This document shows, in pieces, positions 13,601-21,673 of a DNA stretch of 64,000 nucleotides. The stretch is from Pseudochryseolinea flava (GTDB lineage: Bacteria; Bacteroidota; Bacteroidia; Cytophagales; Cyclobacteriaceae). The stretch is taken from contig NZ_QMFY01000004.1 of assembly GCF_003286915.1 (NCBI RefSeq), positions 248,001 to 312,000 on the forward strand, in the 5' to 3' direction. Below the pieces are notes generated by a model, which saw only the letters and a list, made by a program, of their open reading frames with translations, did no database searches and was not told the DNA's origin. The translations under genes were made by a program, and so were the position numbers. Position 1 is the first letter of the stretch. Each line of letters begins with the position of its first letter.

Positions 13601-14015
13601 CAACAACCAATGGTTATTAGATGGTCAGGTAATTGCCGGGGCTACGCAAACGACATTTGAGCCTACGGTATCTGGAGAATATAGTGTGAGCGTTATCGGC
13701 GCAAATTGCTCGGTAACTTCTGAGGCCATAATCTTTATGGTAACGGATATTGAATCCCTCGGAAACGAAAGTGTAGTACTTTATCCTAATCCAATACGCA
13801 ATTCCAGGTTCCTCATCCAACTCAATGGCATTCCGGAGGCAACTCCACTGGAGATCGAAATTATCAATGCACAGGGTATCGTCATGGATGCTTTGGAAAC
13901 CGTAAATCAACGTGAAGGAATTCAGCTTTCCGCGGCCGACTTCCCTGCCGGCTTGTACACGGTTCTGATTCGCGTAAATGGCGAAAGGATTGAACGACGG
14001 TTCATTCGCGAATAA
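4605..14015 (+). CDS. Giant secreted esterase-FN3-PA14-PWNN surface protein, T9SS type A
   Basis: 3136 residues. Signal peptide at 1-29 (hydrophobic core, cleavage after SRAQ). Residues 35-300 form an alpha/beta-hydrolase domain of the PHB-depolymerase/feruloyl-esterase type: nucleophile elbow GLSMGG with Ser191, probable acid Asp245 in GGLDGAPT, His277 in GGHSIWG. After an Ig-like part come two FN3 domains (about 490-680), a PA14-like domain (about 680-820; YTFYTQSDDGS, LTVRWQGPG), two FN3, Ig/cadherin-like domains, then PWNN modules (nt 8272-8870, 9451-9975, 10272-10812) interleaved with FN3. The last third is the same beta-rich and GWNLIANPYASPI region as in the upstream paralogue, ending in a type A sorting domain (LYPNPIRNS, RRFIRE). 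It is probably a cell-surface or released polysaccharide-esterase-like protein; the substrate cannot be told. PA14 and PWNN modules suggest glycan binding (inference). Confidence 0.88.
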   Translation: MKKTYMMAAFQFGAILLSLVFVSLQSRAQNCPPNNTMPEFQNFTYTQVQSWNTSAYASYQYNSPEGDASSWMRFRMISPNGFNRCANDGLKYPLIIMLHGSGESGVYDAAPNNGSGEQDNDKQLTHGGERHRNMVQNGTFPGFVIFPQIRKTSTGQNYWGPDNLKAVRYIIDKLIADFKVDPDRVYLHGLSMGGEGTWIFANLYPTYFAAIHPMSAAGSNFWNGSTGNSENYKTLPIRHAQGGLDGAPTKYQGNEMVQHLRSVGANVRYSYYPNGGHSIWGNEYNKSDFFSWFLSNKKNQIWVQNQQTSFCPGEPFNITLGLTPGFNAYEWVKNSTGGAAFAFTSSITVTQADIGTTYYARFRRTASGPWSEWSAGVLIDGNKGPSATPTVTASGSVNLVPLDGSPEVTLSGPSGKAQYTWSVTPSATLPAIQTITTGTAGSYILQTKDAAGTGLESNGETPTEYRATPQGCLSLGSTPVVVTTSNGFGVPASPGNFFATAASPNSIILNWDDRSSNELGFEIYRTTTPGSGYKLISIRPATATANPQTYTDNTNVQPNTIYYYQMRAVNASGGSNYTPEISVNTAIDNVAPSAPILSLVSSSRTEINLSWTASTDNVGVTEYNVYQNGTLIATVPSSTLTYKATGLVSFSTYNYVVRARDFATNLSAASNQIIASAINAGLYYYYYHHNNNLTSVNQITTNGTFIKNGYVTRFLLSPRTQNDQFAFIYEGFINIPTTGSYTFYTQSDDGSVLYVNNQLVVNNDGGHGCNEKAGTPITLSAGSYPIRALYYEGTGGECLTVRWQGPGIAKAEIPDAAFQDAITPPPSVAAPSNFNSTVASFSQINLTWTDNSNNETGFEISRSASSNGTYVLIATTGPNTTSYAHTGLAPGSTHYYKIRAISANNASALVGPTNKTTSNSPAAPNAPNNLVANAISATQVNLSWNDNSTSEVGYELQRSSANVGTSFVTIATTAANATTFGDTQLTGHSTVYYRVRARGAGNNHSNYTTVVSVTTPNRAPVIQNIPDQSMTASSGTAQTLNITTTDPDNDAIVYTFTTGGSPGLPAGAVFTDDGYGKGVITFTNVVAGAYTIIATASDGLASVNDQFIVTFGSNQPPAVNVTNPSGFVNSLVTEEGRTTPLVFSVTDPNGAGTLTTPTIVGLPTFATSAWTGSNPRLLTLNFSPTVGQQGIYNVSVDFKDNAGGITTKTFTVTVLPVDNFFTVSMNFVYDAAINYTPTYAEAAPWNNTGSPAASDLINLKDDAGNTLRFITFNRGSGWTDGNPPSPTTYLNIGTAAYTGDPNTLYTKKVRESFYRKSGGTSTLTFKNLNPALQYKFDIYGGGPASGTASSTQYLISKAVSQGSGSSNTVTLTLNNTNNTTNIASSGYVFPKSDGTISIAVSRATGVSAGLVYINALVMTAQYPAPAPPIAPSGLTLTAPSFNSVNVSWTDNSFNETGFQIWRATTIDGTYSNVGSVAAEATTFTDTPVAGRTTYYYKVRAVNAYGFNETAPLVVTTPNGAPTINNPGTITVRVGETLQHNISATDPENDAISFSTLNLPSFATLVDNGNGTGFVRLIPQSSDIGSYTFTLRAIDNLAAETETTVSVIVLDAALDEAFFVNFNAGSAADAPAPWNNRALGNSAALTTASGQTSSVSITGSGFPSTSNTVGVNTGNNSGIYPDRVMQSGWINNNTTGGGQITILGLDNNKRYNLTLFGSRDEFWFANTNYVINGITKALNGTKNKSNTVRFTGIQPTSGNIVINVWKGTNLNASPVVAQRDGVINAMILESYTIGTTPRKPTDLIAEGISKTAIKLSWKDNAADETGYEISRATNQAGPFTVITTTAANVEEYTNTALTANTGYIYRVRAMKTTGTPSEYTNNALASTFHTILLVSFNYSSAGGQVQAPNPWNNTAAIPAAGLSFNNLKNDVNTATTVDLSIVSHGSGAGNESGFTPGIYPDNALLNYYFYEQFEAPDQYRLSQLPAGFDYDLVFLGNEWSLATINGVPCATDYTVGTTTLTQFNGRNSTMPSYIRGVKPESDNTIDFYVGTNSGARYGILNTLEIRSYTPLNQVFDTEAPSIPAGLVASNITDEGFQVSWNPSTDNVGVGSYEVYLGSTMVTTVTDTFAILTGLQSATMYSVSVRAVDTKLNKSGFSNALQVTTLNSSTEATLYYPTPSGDITVVGTWGTLVGGGGAHPANFTTGHQHFIIDRNANSNAPWIVTGADSRIIVKNGMTLNINSNIAGTVDLEDNATVYVASALPPSFGVLAPTSTVRFSGSSNAIPGANYGNLTLDGTNTSKSFSSGSYTVNGNLNIADGISLAGSAGNNTVLNIHGNLTLAGATTSPSENELLTLNFVSGVTQSISASQTNALRFNSIHVVGLTQLNVIGGATQKTLSLGSATGGGITIDSGAVLNLGKNKLVIEGTGAVNPLNEKGKITINKGDITINSTGTQISNLSFTTNSDTVNILRLNSNVSGQVNIRSRLYVDNAIDMASGRLNSNDLIVLVSTDTHTARIGKIGNNGSVIGKVEFQRYFDAAGRAYRYVGTPVFNTTVNNWKTYLPVTGPFVGSNNANTTASLFYYDSEAGWIGYPDTNTGTSGTSTMDVGRGYSIFVFQGTTSKKLRISGPIQQGNFTYQNLKGNEFPAEEAQGEATPGNGWNLIANPYASPIEWGNAGWIPNGVNATVYIRTYANGAYSYKQWNGEIGDTDFAGIISQGQSFWVQCTSLDPSLTITEDAKYDAANAKFMRAASPRNYLKVTMSDGTRNDNAYVQFKDDATESFDKRYDGLKLANDYFTLSTVANSKNLGINTLSSAFCSRIIPINIEKGTPGQFSLTFSELASFDFALEAKLIDKFLNTVTPIQDGASYSFEITSDPASTGSGRFNLVIGKPAIDQQVSFTSDASVCGGGTATVNLTSTQVGVEYNIINAETILATFTGNGEAMQVNIDASVLAEGSHHITLQAGFSGCDAITLPAESTITYTKTPAVSIDGNKLVSSANTNNQWLLDGQVIAGATQTTFEPTVSGEYSVSVIGANCSVTSEAIIFMVTDIESLGNESVVLYPNPIRNSRFLIQLNGIPEATPLEIEIINAQGIVMDALETVNQREGIQLSAADFPAGLYTVLIRVNGERIERRFIRE

Positions 14016-14043
14016 GCGGCGAAAACGTCATTTTGTAACAAGG

Positions 14044-14070
14044 AGCCCCGTTCACAGCGGGGCTTTTTTA
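14044..14070 (+). terminator. Rho-independent terminator after the second giant gene
   Basis: Stem AGCCCCG (14044-14050) and CGGGGCT (14058-14064) with a 7-base loop and a following T run, 28 bases after the stop codon. Confidence 0.9.
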
Positions 14071-14295
14071 TTTAAAAAGGGTCATTTTCCGGATAATACT
14101 TACAAACGTACTGTATGAAAAAATAAATGACCTATCGGCCATATCAATTGCTGTCAAACCGCTACCTTTATGAAATCGTAACCCGATGATGAGTCCAATC
14201 ACTTAACTGTCAGAAAAATAAATAATTCGAAAGGAAGATGATCTAGATACCTTTATTAACCACTGGCTTTAAATCTTATCGTTATTTACACCTTT

Positions 14296-17200
14296 ATGAA
14301 AAAACATTACATGACCCTTTTGGCTGTCATTACCATGCTGTCTACATGGTGTGCCGGCCAGGTAAACGGACAGGCACTTCCGGAATTCCAACCCTTTGCC
14401 TACACGCACATCTACAATTGGAACACCACACCTTATCAATCGTTTCAGTATCCCATTCCATCTGGTCCACTCACTCGTTTTCGATTGATGACACCGAACG
14501 GTTTCGACCGGTTCGCCAATGATGGCAAGAAATATCCTATTATTATTTTCCTTCACGGTAGTGGCGAAGCTGGTGTGTACGACGCGGCACCCAACAACGG
14601 TGTGGGCGAACAGGACAATGAAAAACAACTTGTACATGGCGGTCAAACCCACATGAACGCCGTACTCAACGGCACGTTTCCAGGCTTGCTGCTCTATCCA
14701 CAAATTCGTCGCCCTAACCCAGCGTTGGGTATCGGGCCATCATGGGGATTCGACAACCTCAAAGCCGTAGAATATATTTTGCGAAAGCTTATCGAGAGCT
14801 ACAAGGTAGACCCAGACCGAATCTACATTCATGGTCTTTCTATGGGTGGTGAAGGAACGTGGAGATTCATTGCCTGGAGACCTGATCTTTTCGCCGCAGC
14901 GCATCCGATGTCTGCTGGCGGTACTTTGTTCTGGAAAAATAAATCAGCGCCTCCAGGATATTGGGAAGGAGAAGCTAGACTTCGTTATAAGCACATTCCC
15001 CTACGTCAAGCACAAGGTGCTCTGGATACAGGACCGACACCACTCGAAGGCAATGGCACAGTTGACGCCATCCGCGAGATCGGCGGTAATATCCGATACT
15101 CTTACTATCCAACACTTGGACACGGAACATGGAATTCGGAATACGCAAAGCCCGACTTCTTTTCATGGTTCCTCTCACAGCGAAAAAATAACATCCATGT
15201 ATACAATGGACAGACGTCTTTTTGTCCCGGAGAAAATTTCTCGGTAACGCTTGGACTCACGCCTGGATTTGCAAATTATCAATGGTGTAAAAACGATACG
15301 ACAGCAGCGCCCTTCGCGCAAGGTGCGACCATCAACGAAGTAACCATTACGCAAATTGTAAATACAGGATCAGGTGTAGGCACCTATTATGCACGTTTTC
15401 AACGCGCGAACGGTGTCTGGACGAAATGGTCTGCTCCTGTAAACATCAACAGTAACCGTGGCTTGTCACCAACACCGACAATTGCTGCAGATGGACAAAG
15501 TAAACATCTTCCTTCATTGGATGGTAGTCCAGACATTACACTCACGGGCTCCAATGCAAAAGCTGCATACGTTTGGAGACGAGATGCAACAACACTTGCC
15601 AATACAACACAAGTCATTAACGTAAACACTGCTGGTACCTATAGTCTTCGCAGCCGGGATTTCGGTGGCACAGGTAGAGAAGCAGATGGTATAACACCGA
15701 CAGAATATCGCGCCGAGCCGTTAGGATGTTTAAGCTTGTCTTCAAACACAATAGCGATCACCACCAGTGGTAGCTTTGGAGTTCCCTCCCCTCCAGCTAA
15801 TCTTATGGCCGGCGTGAACTCACAAACCAGTGTCTCGCTTACGTGGGAAGACCGCGCGAATGATGAAACTGGATTCGAACTATATCGATCTACCTCGACG
15901 GGTGTAGGATATAAGCTCATTGCAATCCTTCCTGCGTCATCGGCACCTAACCCTCTATCACACATCGACAACGGGTTGCAAGCCAATACAACGTACTTCT
16001 ATAAACTAAGAAGTATTAATGCCCTGGGTGGATCAACATACAGCCAAGAAGCTAGCGTAATCACTGTCGCAGACAACACCCCTCCTACTGCACCAGTGCT
16101 TACCGTTGGTTCTACGACACGCACTGAAATAAACTTAAGTTGGACAGGTGCAACTGATAATGTTGGTGTTACTGAATACGACATCTATCAAAACAATGCA
16201 CTCATCACGTCGACAAAGGCCACTTCTTACAAAGTAACGGGACTCATTGAATTTGCTAACTATGCGTTCGTTGTAAAAGCTCGCGACGTTGCCAATAATA
16301 CTTCTGCGCCGAGTAACCAAGTGAATACTGCGGCGGTAATCAACGGACTTACTTTTAAATATTTTCACCATGGTGGCATTTCAAATGTCGCGCAAATTGC
16401 GGTCAGTGGAAACCTCATTAAAACAGGAACGTCTTCCACTTTTTCAATCGCGCAAAGAAACCAAGACGACAACTTCGCTTTTATCTTCGACGGATTCATC
16501 ATCATCCCAACTACTGGAACTTATACATTCTATACATCATCCGACGACGGTAGTCAACTATGGGTTAACAACGTACGTGTTGTAAACAACGACGGCACGC
16601 ATAGCTGTGTAGAAAAATCTGGAACCATTAGTCTTTCAGCCGGAACTTATCCGGTACAATGTTCGATGTTCTCCAATAGTGGTGGAGAGTGCTTGGCAGT
16701 ACGTTGGCAAGGGCCAGGTATTGCCAAAAGTGAAATACCAGCATCTGCATTGAAAGACAATTACACACCTCCAGCACCATTGAATGCGCCAACAGCTTTC
16801 ACTGCCACAACGGTTTCATTTAACCAAATTAACCTCACGTGGACTGATAACAGTAATAATGAATCTGGTTTTGAAATCGAGCGCTCACTATATGCAGGAA
16901 CGGGATATCAAGTCGTCAAAGTAACAACCGCAAATGCAATCTCGTGGTCTGACCATACACTGACACCGTCGACTACTTACTACTATCGTATCCGTACGAT
17001 CAATAGTAGTAGTGCATCACCCGTAGTTGGACCTGCAAACGCTTCAACGCACATCGCTCCTGCAACACCAGCAGATCCATCTGGACTTTCAGCAACTGCC
17101 GACACGCCAACACAAGTGACTTTGAATTGGACAGACAATAGCGCAAACGAGAACGGCTTTGAAATTCAAAAATCATCACAACCAACAACGGGGTTTGTAA

Positions 17201-20200
17201 CGATTGCTACTACATCCGCAGATGCGGTAAGCTACGTGGACACAAAAGCTAGCGGTCACGCTACAATCTACTATCGGGTTCGTGCTGCACGCGAAGGAGG
17301 TGTCGTCTCTGGGTTTACATCAGCCGCCAATGTGACCACTGGAAATCGTGCCCCGGTGATCACCAACGTCATCGACCGCTGCATTGCTATCGGAAGCTCG
17401 CTCACAATCGATGTGCTCGCCACTGATCCCGATGTAGATGGATTGACATTCTCCTACACCGGCCTTCCGGCTTTTGCCTCAACACAAAGTAACGGTTTTG
17501 GAAAAGGTAAAATTATCTTCACCAATGCACAAGCCGGGACTTACAATATTCAAGCTACCGCTTCTGACGGCATCACTAGCACATCGGATGTATTCGTCCT
17601 GACTGTAAACACAAATAACAGTCCTGTTATGGCAGATATTCCATTTCAAACATCAGAAGAAGGAAGACTGCTCTATGTAACGGCTACCGCTACCGATGCG
17701 GATGCAACTGACCTACTCACCTATACCGTAAGCGGCCTTCCTTCCTTTGCGACATGGAACGCTTCACAACGAAGAATTACCTTCAAACCTCTCGCGGGTC
17801 ATGCTGGTATTTACGAGAACATCACCGTGACGGTAAGAGACAATAAAGTTCCTGCTGGTGTTGACACTAAAAGTTTTACGCTCGTCGTGGCACCACTTGA
17901 TCAGTCGTACACTATATCAATCAATTTTGCTACGACACCAAGCATGTTTGAAGAAAATCCGTGGAATAATACGGGAATGCCTCAAACTGCCGACATCACG
18001 AACATGAAAGATGATCAAGGTAATGTGGTTCGATTTGTAGCTTTGAATACAACGACAAATTGGACCACGACAGCTCCTCAAGTCGTAAACCTCCCAGCGT
18101 CTACTGCTGCTATCTATACGGAAAAAATTAGAGAATCTTATTTCAGAAAAAGTTCTGGCGGCACGGGCAATAAAATGAAAATCAAAAATCTGAACCCAGC
18201 AATGCAGTACAAGATCACCTTGTATGGTGCTGGTGGATGGATCGGCGGAACAGCGCCTACTGGGCTCACCACGCTAAATACCGCTTACACCGTTGCCGGA
18301 CTTACGACTCAGACGTTTCAATTGAACACACTCAACAACGTATCAAATACAGTAACGACTGATCTAATGAAACCAAATTCAGCAGGCGAGATCAGCGTCA
18401 CCGTCGGCCGCGGTACAGACAACATCAATCACTTCTACATCAATGCGATGATCATCTCAGCGTACTATGATAACGGAAGTGCACCAGAAGCACCTACTGA
18501 GCTCGTCGTCGCTGCCCCTGCAAACAACCGCGTTGACCTTACGTGGAAAGACAACAGCATCAACGAAACACGCTTTGATATACTTCGGTCAACGACAATC
18601 AATGGCGTGTACAGTATTGTCGGAACGACAGCAGCAAACATAACATCCTTTGCAGACCTCACCACCGTAGGACGCACTTCATATTACTACAAGGTAAGAG
18701 CCGCTAATTTGACGAGTGGCACCGATAGTAGTCCGCAATTGGTCACAACGCCGAATGGATCGCCGTCATTAACCAGCTTCGAAGCAATCGTAGGCGTGGC
18801 CGGCCAAACATTTCAGCGTACCATCAATGCAACAGATCCTGATGGTGATGCGATCATTTTCTCTACCCTCAACCTACCATCATTTGCAACGCTAGTTGAT
18901 AATGGAAATGGCACAGGCTACATTCAATTCAATCCAACCGCTACACAAGCCGGTAACTATGCATTCACGCTTCAAGCATCCGACAACTTCAGCGGAAGAT
19001 CAGAACTCAAAACATTTGTGATCGCTACTGATCCTAGCTTTGGAGAAACCGTGTTGATAAACTTTAAGGGCGCCGCGGGATCAGACGACGCGCCTTCACC
19101 TTGGAACAATGCAGTGGCGTTCAATAACATGAACGGATTAAAGAATGTACAAGGCGGAACAACGCCGATCAATCTAAAAACGGGTATCAATTGGACAGGC
19201 TCTAGCAACAACGGCGGCACAATATCTGAAAGTGGTATTTATCCTAGCAGCGTTCTTGGTTCACATTGGACTACAACGTCAACAACTGGTGCCACAGTTG
19301 TGTTAAAAGGACTTGACAATGCCAAGCGTTATAACCTGACATTGTCGGGTAGCTTGAATCAATTCTGGTTTGCCAATACAACATACATCGTGAATGGCGC
19401 ACAAAAGACTTTGAACACTTCAAAGAACACGAGCAAGTTCGTAAAGTTTGCGGGCATTCAACCTGCTGGTGACTCAATCGTGATTACCGTGAGGAAGGGC
19501 GCTAACGTGAATTCAAATCCTGTCGTCGCACAACGCGATGGTATTCTTGGATCGCTGGTAATCGAGTCCGCGACACAAGGATTAAACCCGATTCGTCCAA
19601 CAAATCTCGCCGCAGAAGGATTGTCAAAGAGCGCTATCCGCTTGACATGGTCTGATAACAGTTCAGATGAAACTGGTTTTGAAGTTTATCGTGCAACGAC
19701 CCAAGCCGGACCGTTCACATTAGTTCACACCACAGCATCCAACGTCGAGTCATTTACGAACACCGGACTTGCGCAGAACACGGCGTACGTTTACAAGATT
19801 CGTTCGATTAAGGTTGGCGGTAATTCCACGTATTCAGATAATGCATACACAACTACCTTTAACCAGATTATTCTCGTAAATATTAACTCGTCTGCTGGTA
19901 GTGGTCAGCTTCAGGCGCCTGCACCTTGGAACAATTTAGGCACACCACCCTCAGATGGATTGTCATTTGCAGATTTGAAAGATGACAACAATACAAATAC
20001 GGGAATAAGCGTTGACTTGATCAATTGGGAAAATGGCGGCACTAACAATACTGGTTTCACTACCGGAAATAACTCAGGTCTCTATCCTGATGCAGTGTTG
20101 GAAAATTATTACTACTTCGAACAATTCGATGCAGCGACCACTTACCGACTCAATGGACTGAATAATAGTCAGGAGTATGACCTCGTCTTTTTAGGAAATG

Positions 20201-21003
20201 AGTGGAATGTAGCCACTACTGGAAACATGATCGTAGCAACCGACTACACTGTTGATGGCGTCACTGTGTCGCAATTCAATGGAAAGAATTCACTCGAATC
20301 AGTATCGGTAAAAAATGTTGCGCCTGAGGTCGGAATGATTCCATTCGAGATCAAAGCCAATGACGAAGCTCGTTACGGTGTATGGAACGCCTTAGAAGTT
20401 CGCTCACACGCGCCGATCGCATCATCTTTTGATCTCACCGCTCCGTCTGGCCCGCAATCACTGACAGCATCAAACATCACTGGCTCGTCAGTAACGCTAA
20501 CGTGGAATGCATCGACTGATAATATCGCCGTTACAGGCTACAGAGTTTACCGCCAAGGTTTGGGATTGGTGACGACAGTTGCAGCAACTTCAACAAATAT
20601 TACCGGACTTACTGCATCGACAAACTATCTGTTTTATGTGAAAGCCATCGATGCAGCGCAGAATGAATCAGCTTCTTCTCTCGGTGTTCGTGTCACAACA
20701 ATCGCGAATGGAAGGATCGCCCAATCTGAACCGATCGTTTCCGAAGAAGTTGTCCTTGATGCAGATATCTTCCCGAACCCGGCAAAAAACTCTGTGAGGG
20801 TTAAATTATCGAGCGCCGTCAAAGAAAACACCCCAATTGCGATCAACATTTACAATGCTCAAGGTGTAATCGTACGCCAGCAGCAACGGGCTCATGTAGT
20901 TGATGGTATTGAAGTAGATATCACCGATCACAACATCGGAATATACATTATGAAGCTAGAGGTGAATGGCCGACAACTGATCAAACGTTTTGTCAAAGAG
21001 TAA
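14296..21003 (+). CDS. Giant secreted esterase-FN3-PA14-PWNN surface protein, short paralogue, T9SS type A
   Basis: 2235 residues. Signal peptide at 1-26 (cleavage near GQVNGQA). An alpha/beta-hydrolase domain follows with GLSMGG (Ser182), Asp244 in QGALDTGPT and His276 in GHGTW, at the same spacing as in the upstream paralogue. Domain order then matches it: Ig-like, two FN3, PA14-like (about 683-820), FN3 pairs, Ig/cadherin-like, and PWNN modules at nt 17908-18472, 19048-19572 and 19867-20418 separated by FN3. It differs at the end: after a last FN3 (nt 20430-20700) it goes straight to the sorting domain (IFPNPAKNS, KRFVKE) and lacks the roughly 900-residue beta-rich and GWNL..NPYASP region of its two relatives. 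It is exported by T9SS and may have the same enzymatic activity with a shorter stalk (inference). Confidence 0.88.
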   Translation: MKKHYMTLLAVITMLSTWCAGQVNGQALPEFQPFAYTHIYNWNTTPYQSFQYPIPSGPLTRFRLMTPNGFDRFANDGKKYPIIIFLHGSGEAGVYDAAPNNGVGEQDNEKQLVHGGQTHMNAVLNGTFPGLLLYPQIRRPNPALGIGPSWGFDNLKAVEYILRKLIESYKVDPDRIYIHGLSMGGEGTWRFIAWRPDLFAAAHPMSAGGTLFWKNKSAPPGYWEGEARLRYKHIPLRQAQGALDTGPTPLEGNGTVDAIREIGGNIRYSYYPTLGHGTWNSEYAKPDFFSWFLSQRKNNIHVYNGQTSFCPGENFSVTLGLTPGFANYQWCKNDTTAAPFAQGATINEVTITQIVNTGSGVGTYYARFQRANGVWTKWSAPVNINSNRGLSPTPTIAADGQSKHLPSLDGSPDITLTGSNAKAAYVWRRDATTLANTTQVINVNTAGTYSLRSRDFGGTGREADGITPTEYRAEPLGCLSLSSNTIAITTSGSFGVPSPPANLMAGVNSQTSVSLTWEDRANDETGFELYRSTSTGVGYKLIAILPASSAPNPLSHIDNGLQANTTYFYKLRSINALGGSTYSQEASVITVADNTPPTAPVLTVGSTTRTEINLSWTGATDNVGVTEYDIYQNNALITSTKATSYKVTGLIEFANYAFVVKARDVANNTSAPSNQVNTAAVINGLTFKYFHHGGISNVAQIAVSGNLIKTGTSSTFSIAQRNQDDNFAFIFDGFIIIPTTGTYTFYTSSDDGSQLWVNNVRVVNNDGTHSCVEKSGTISLSAGTYPVQCSMFSNSGGECLAVRWQGPGIAKSEIPASALKDNYTPPAPLNAPTAFTATTVSFNQINLTWTDNSNNESGFEIERSLYAGTGYQVVKVTTANAISWSDHTLTPSTTYYYRIRTINSSSASPVVGPANASTHIAPATPADPSGLSATADTPTQVTLNWTDNSANENGFEIQKSSQPTTGFVTIATTSADAVSYVDTKASGHATIYYRVRAAREGGVVSGFTSAANVTTGNRAPVITNVIDRCIAIGSSLTIDVLATDPDVDGLTFSYTGLPAFASTQSNGFGKGKIIFTNAQAGTYNIQATASDGITSTSDVFVLTVNTNNSPVMADIPFQTSEEGRLLYVTATATDADATDLLTYTVSGLPSFATWNASQRRITFKPLAGHAGIYENITVTVRDNKVPAGVDTKSFTLVVAPLDQSYTISINFATTPSMFEENPWNNTGMPQTADITNMKDDQGNVVRFVALNTTTNWTTTAPQVVNLPASTAAIYTEKIRESYFRKSSGGTGNKMKIKNLNPAMQYKITLYGAGGWIGGTAPTGLTTLNTAYTVAGLTTQTFQLNTLNNVSNTVTTDLMKPNSAGEISVTVGRGTDNINHFYINAMIISAYYDNGSAPEAPTELVVAAPANNRVDLTWKDNSINETRFDILRSTTINGVYSIVGTTAANITSFADLTTVGRTSYYYKVRAANLTSGTDSSPQLVTTPNGSPSLTSFEAIVGVAGQTFQRTINATDPDGDAIIFSTLNLPSFATLVDNGNGTGYIQFNPTATQAGNYAFTLQASDNFSGRSELKTFVIATDPSFGETVLINFKGAAGSDDAPSPWNNAVAFNNMNGLKNVQGGTTPINLKTGINWTGSSNNGGTISESGIYPSSVLGSHWTTTSTTGATVVLKGLDNAKRYNLTLSGSLNQFWFANTTYIVNGAQKTLNTSKNTSKFVKFAGIQPAGDSIVITVRKGANVNSNPVVAQRDGILGSLVIESATQGLNPIRPTNLAAEGLSKSAIRLTWSDNSSDETGFEVYRATTQAGPFTLVHTTASNVESFTNTGLAQNTAYVYKIRSIKVGGNSTYSDNAYTTTFNQIILVNINSSAGSGQLQAPAPWNNLGTPPSDGLSFADLKDDNNTNTGISVDLINWENGGTNNTGFTTGNNSGLYPDAVLENYYYFEQFDAATTYRLNGLNNSQEYDLVFLGNEWNVATTGNMIVATDYTVDGVTVSQFNGKNSLESVSVKNVAPEVGMIPFEIKANDEARYGVWNALEVRSHAPIASSFDLTAPSGPQSLTASNITGSSVTLTWNASTDNIAVTGYRVYRQGLGLVTTVAATSTNITGLTASTNYLFYVKAIDAAQNESASSLGVRVTTIANGRIAQSEPIVSEEVVLDADIFPNPAKNSVRVKLSSAVKENTPIAINIYNAQGVIVRQQQRAHVVDGIEVDITDHNIGIYIMKLEVNGRQLIKRFVKE

Positions 21004-21027
21004 TTAGTCGACTCTCTTTATAAATGA

Positions 21028-21060
21028 AAAGGCTGCCTTAATCGGCAGCCTTTCTTTTTT
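21028..21060 (+). terminator. Terminator between the convergent giant gene and arabinolipid-type operon
   Basis: Perfect 10-bp stem AAAGGCTGCC (21028-21037) and GGCAGCCTTT (21044-21053) with a 6-base loop, then T-rich sequence. It sits between two convergent units (stop codons at 21003 and 21077) and the AAAA on its left side could let it act on the minus strand too. Confidence 0.9.
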
Positions 21061-21076
21061 ATTGTATCGACAAAAC

Positions 21077-21673
21077 TCAATCCTTAAAGAACCTGTAATA
21101 TTTATGTGTCGCGAGTGTGAGCATTTCTCGATCGCCAGATGTGTCGCCGTAAACTGAGATCGACTCATAATCAGGAAGCGCGATCGACTCAAGAATCCGA
21201 ACTTTCTTCTCAGGCCCGTAGCAATTTCTGCCTTTGATTTTACCCGTGATGACGCCATCTTTTGTTTCCCAACAGGTCGCCAAAATCTTGAATCCAAACT
21301 GGTCGCTCCAAGGCTTAATCCAATCCGCTGCTGATGCTGTCACAATGTAGATATCATGTCCTGCAGCTTGATGCTCCTTGATCTTTTGAATTGCGGATGG
21401 TCGCAACAACTTTGGAAGCGCTTCTTTTGCAAATGCTTCTCCCGTTCTTTTGAATTCTTCCGCTGTCATTCCTTTAAAAAAATGGCCAAACATGATTTCC
21501 TTCGCTCGCCAGTTTTTGATTAGCTTCAATTTATAGGCCACCAAAATTGGTGAAACGATTGCCATACCCGTGAGCAGACGAAATGTTCCAAATCGATATC
21601 GAATGATCTCTACAAAAGTATCCTTTCTTGTGATCGTACCGTCGAAATCAAAAAGTGCAAGGTGTCGAATCAC
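21077..21673 (-). CDS. HAD-superfamily IB phosphatase (SerB-like), candidate polyprenyl-phosphoryl-pentose phosphate phosphatase
   Basis: 198 residues. HAD motif I is DFDGT with nucleophile Asp9 and general acid Asp11; motif II is in IVTASAADW; motif IV is GDTSGDREML. The helical cap between residues 20 and 100 fits subfamily IB. The start is GTG and overlaps the stop of the SDR gene by four bases (GTGA), so translation is coupled. In mycobacteria the phosphate left by the UbiA enzyme is removed by a PAP2 protein (Rv3807c). In many other bacteria a HAD domain is fused to a UbiA prenyltransferase. I therefore infer that this protein dephosphorylates the polyprenyl-phosphoryl-ribose 5-phosphate intermediate. 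The enzyme family is sure; the substrate is inferred from neighbours only. Confidence 0.82.
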   Translation of the reverse strand: MIRHLALFDFDGTITRKDTFVEIIRYRFGTFRLLTGMAIVSPILVAYKLKLIKNWRAKEIMFGHFFKGMTAEEFKRTGEAFAKEALPKLLRPSAIQKIKEHQAAGHDIYIVTASAADWIKPWSDQFGFKILATCWETKDGVITGKIKGRNCYGPEKKVRILESIALPDYESISVYGDTSGDREMLTLATHKYYRFFKD

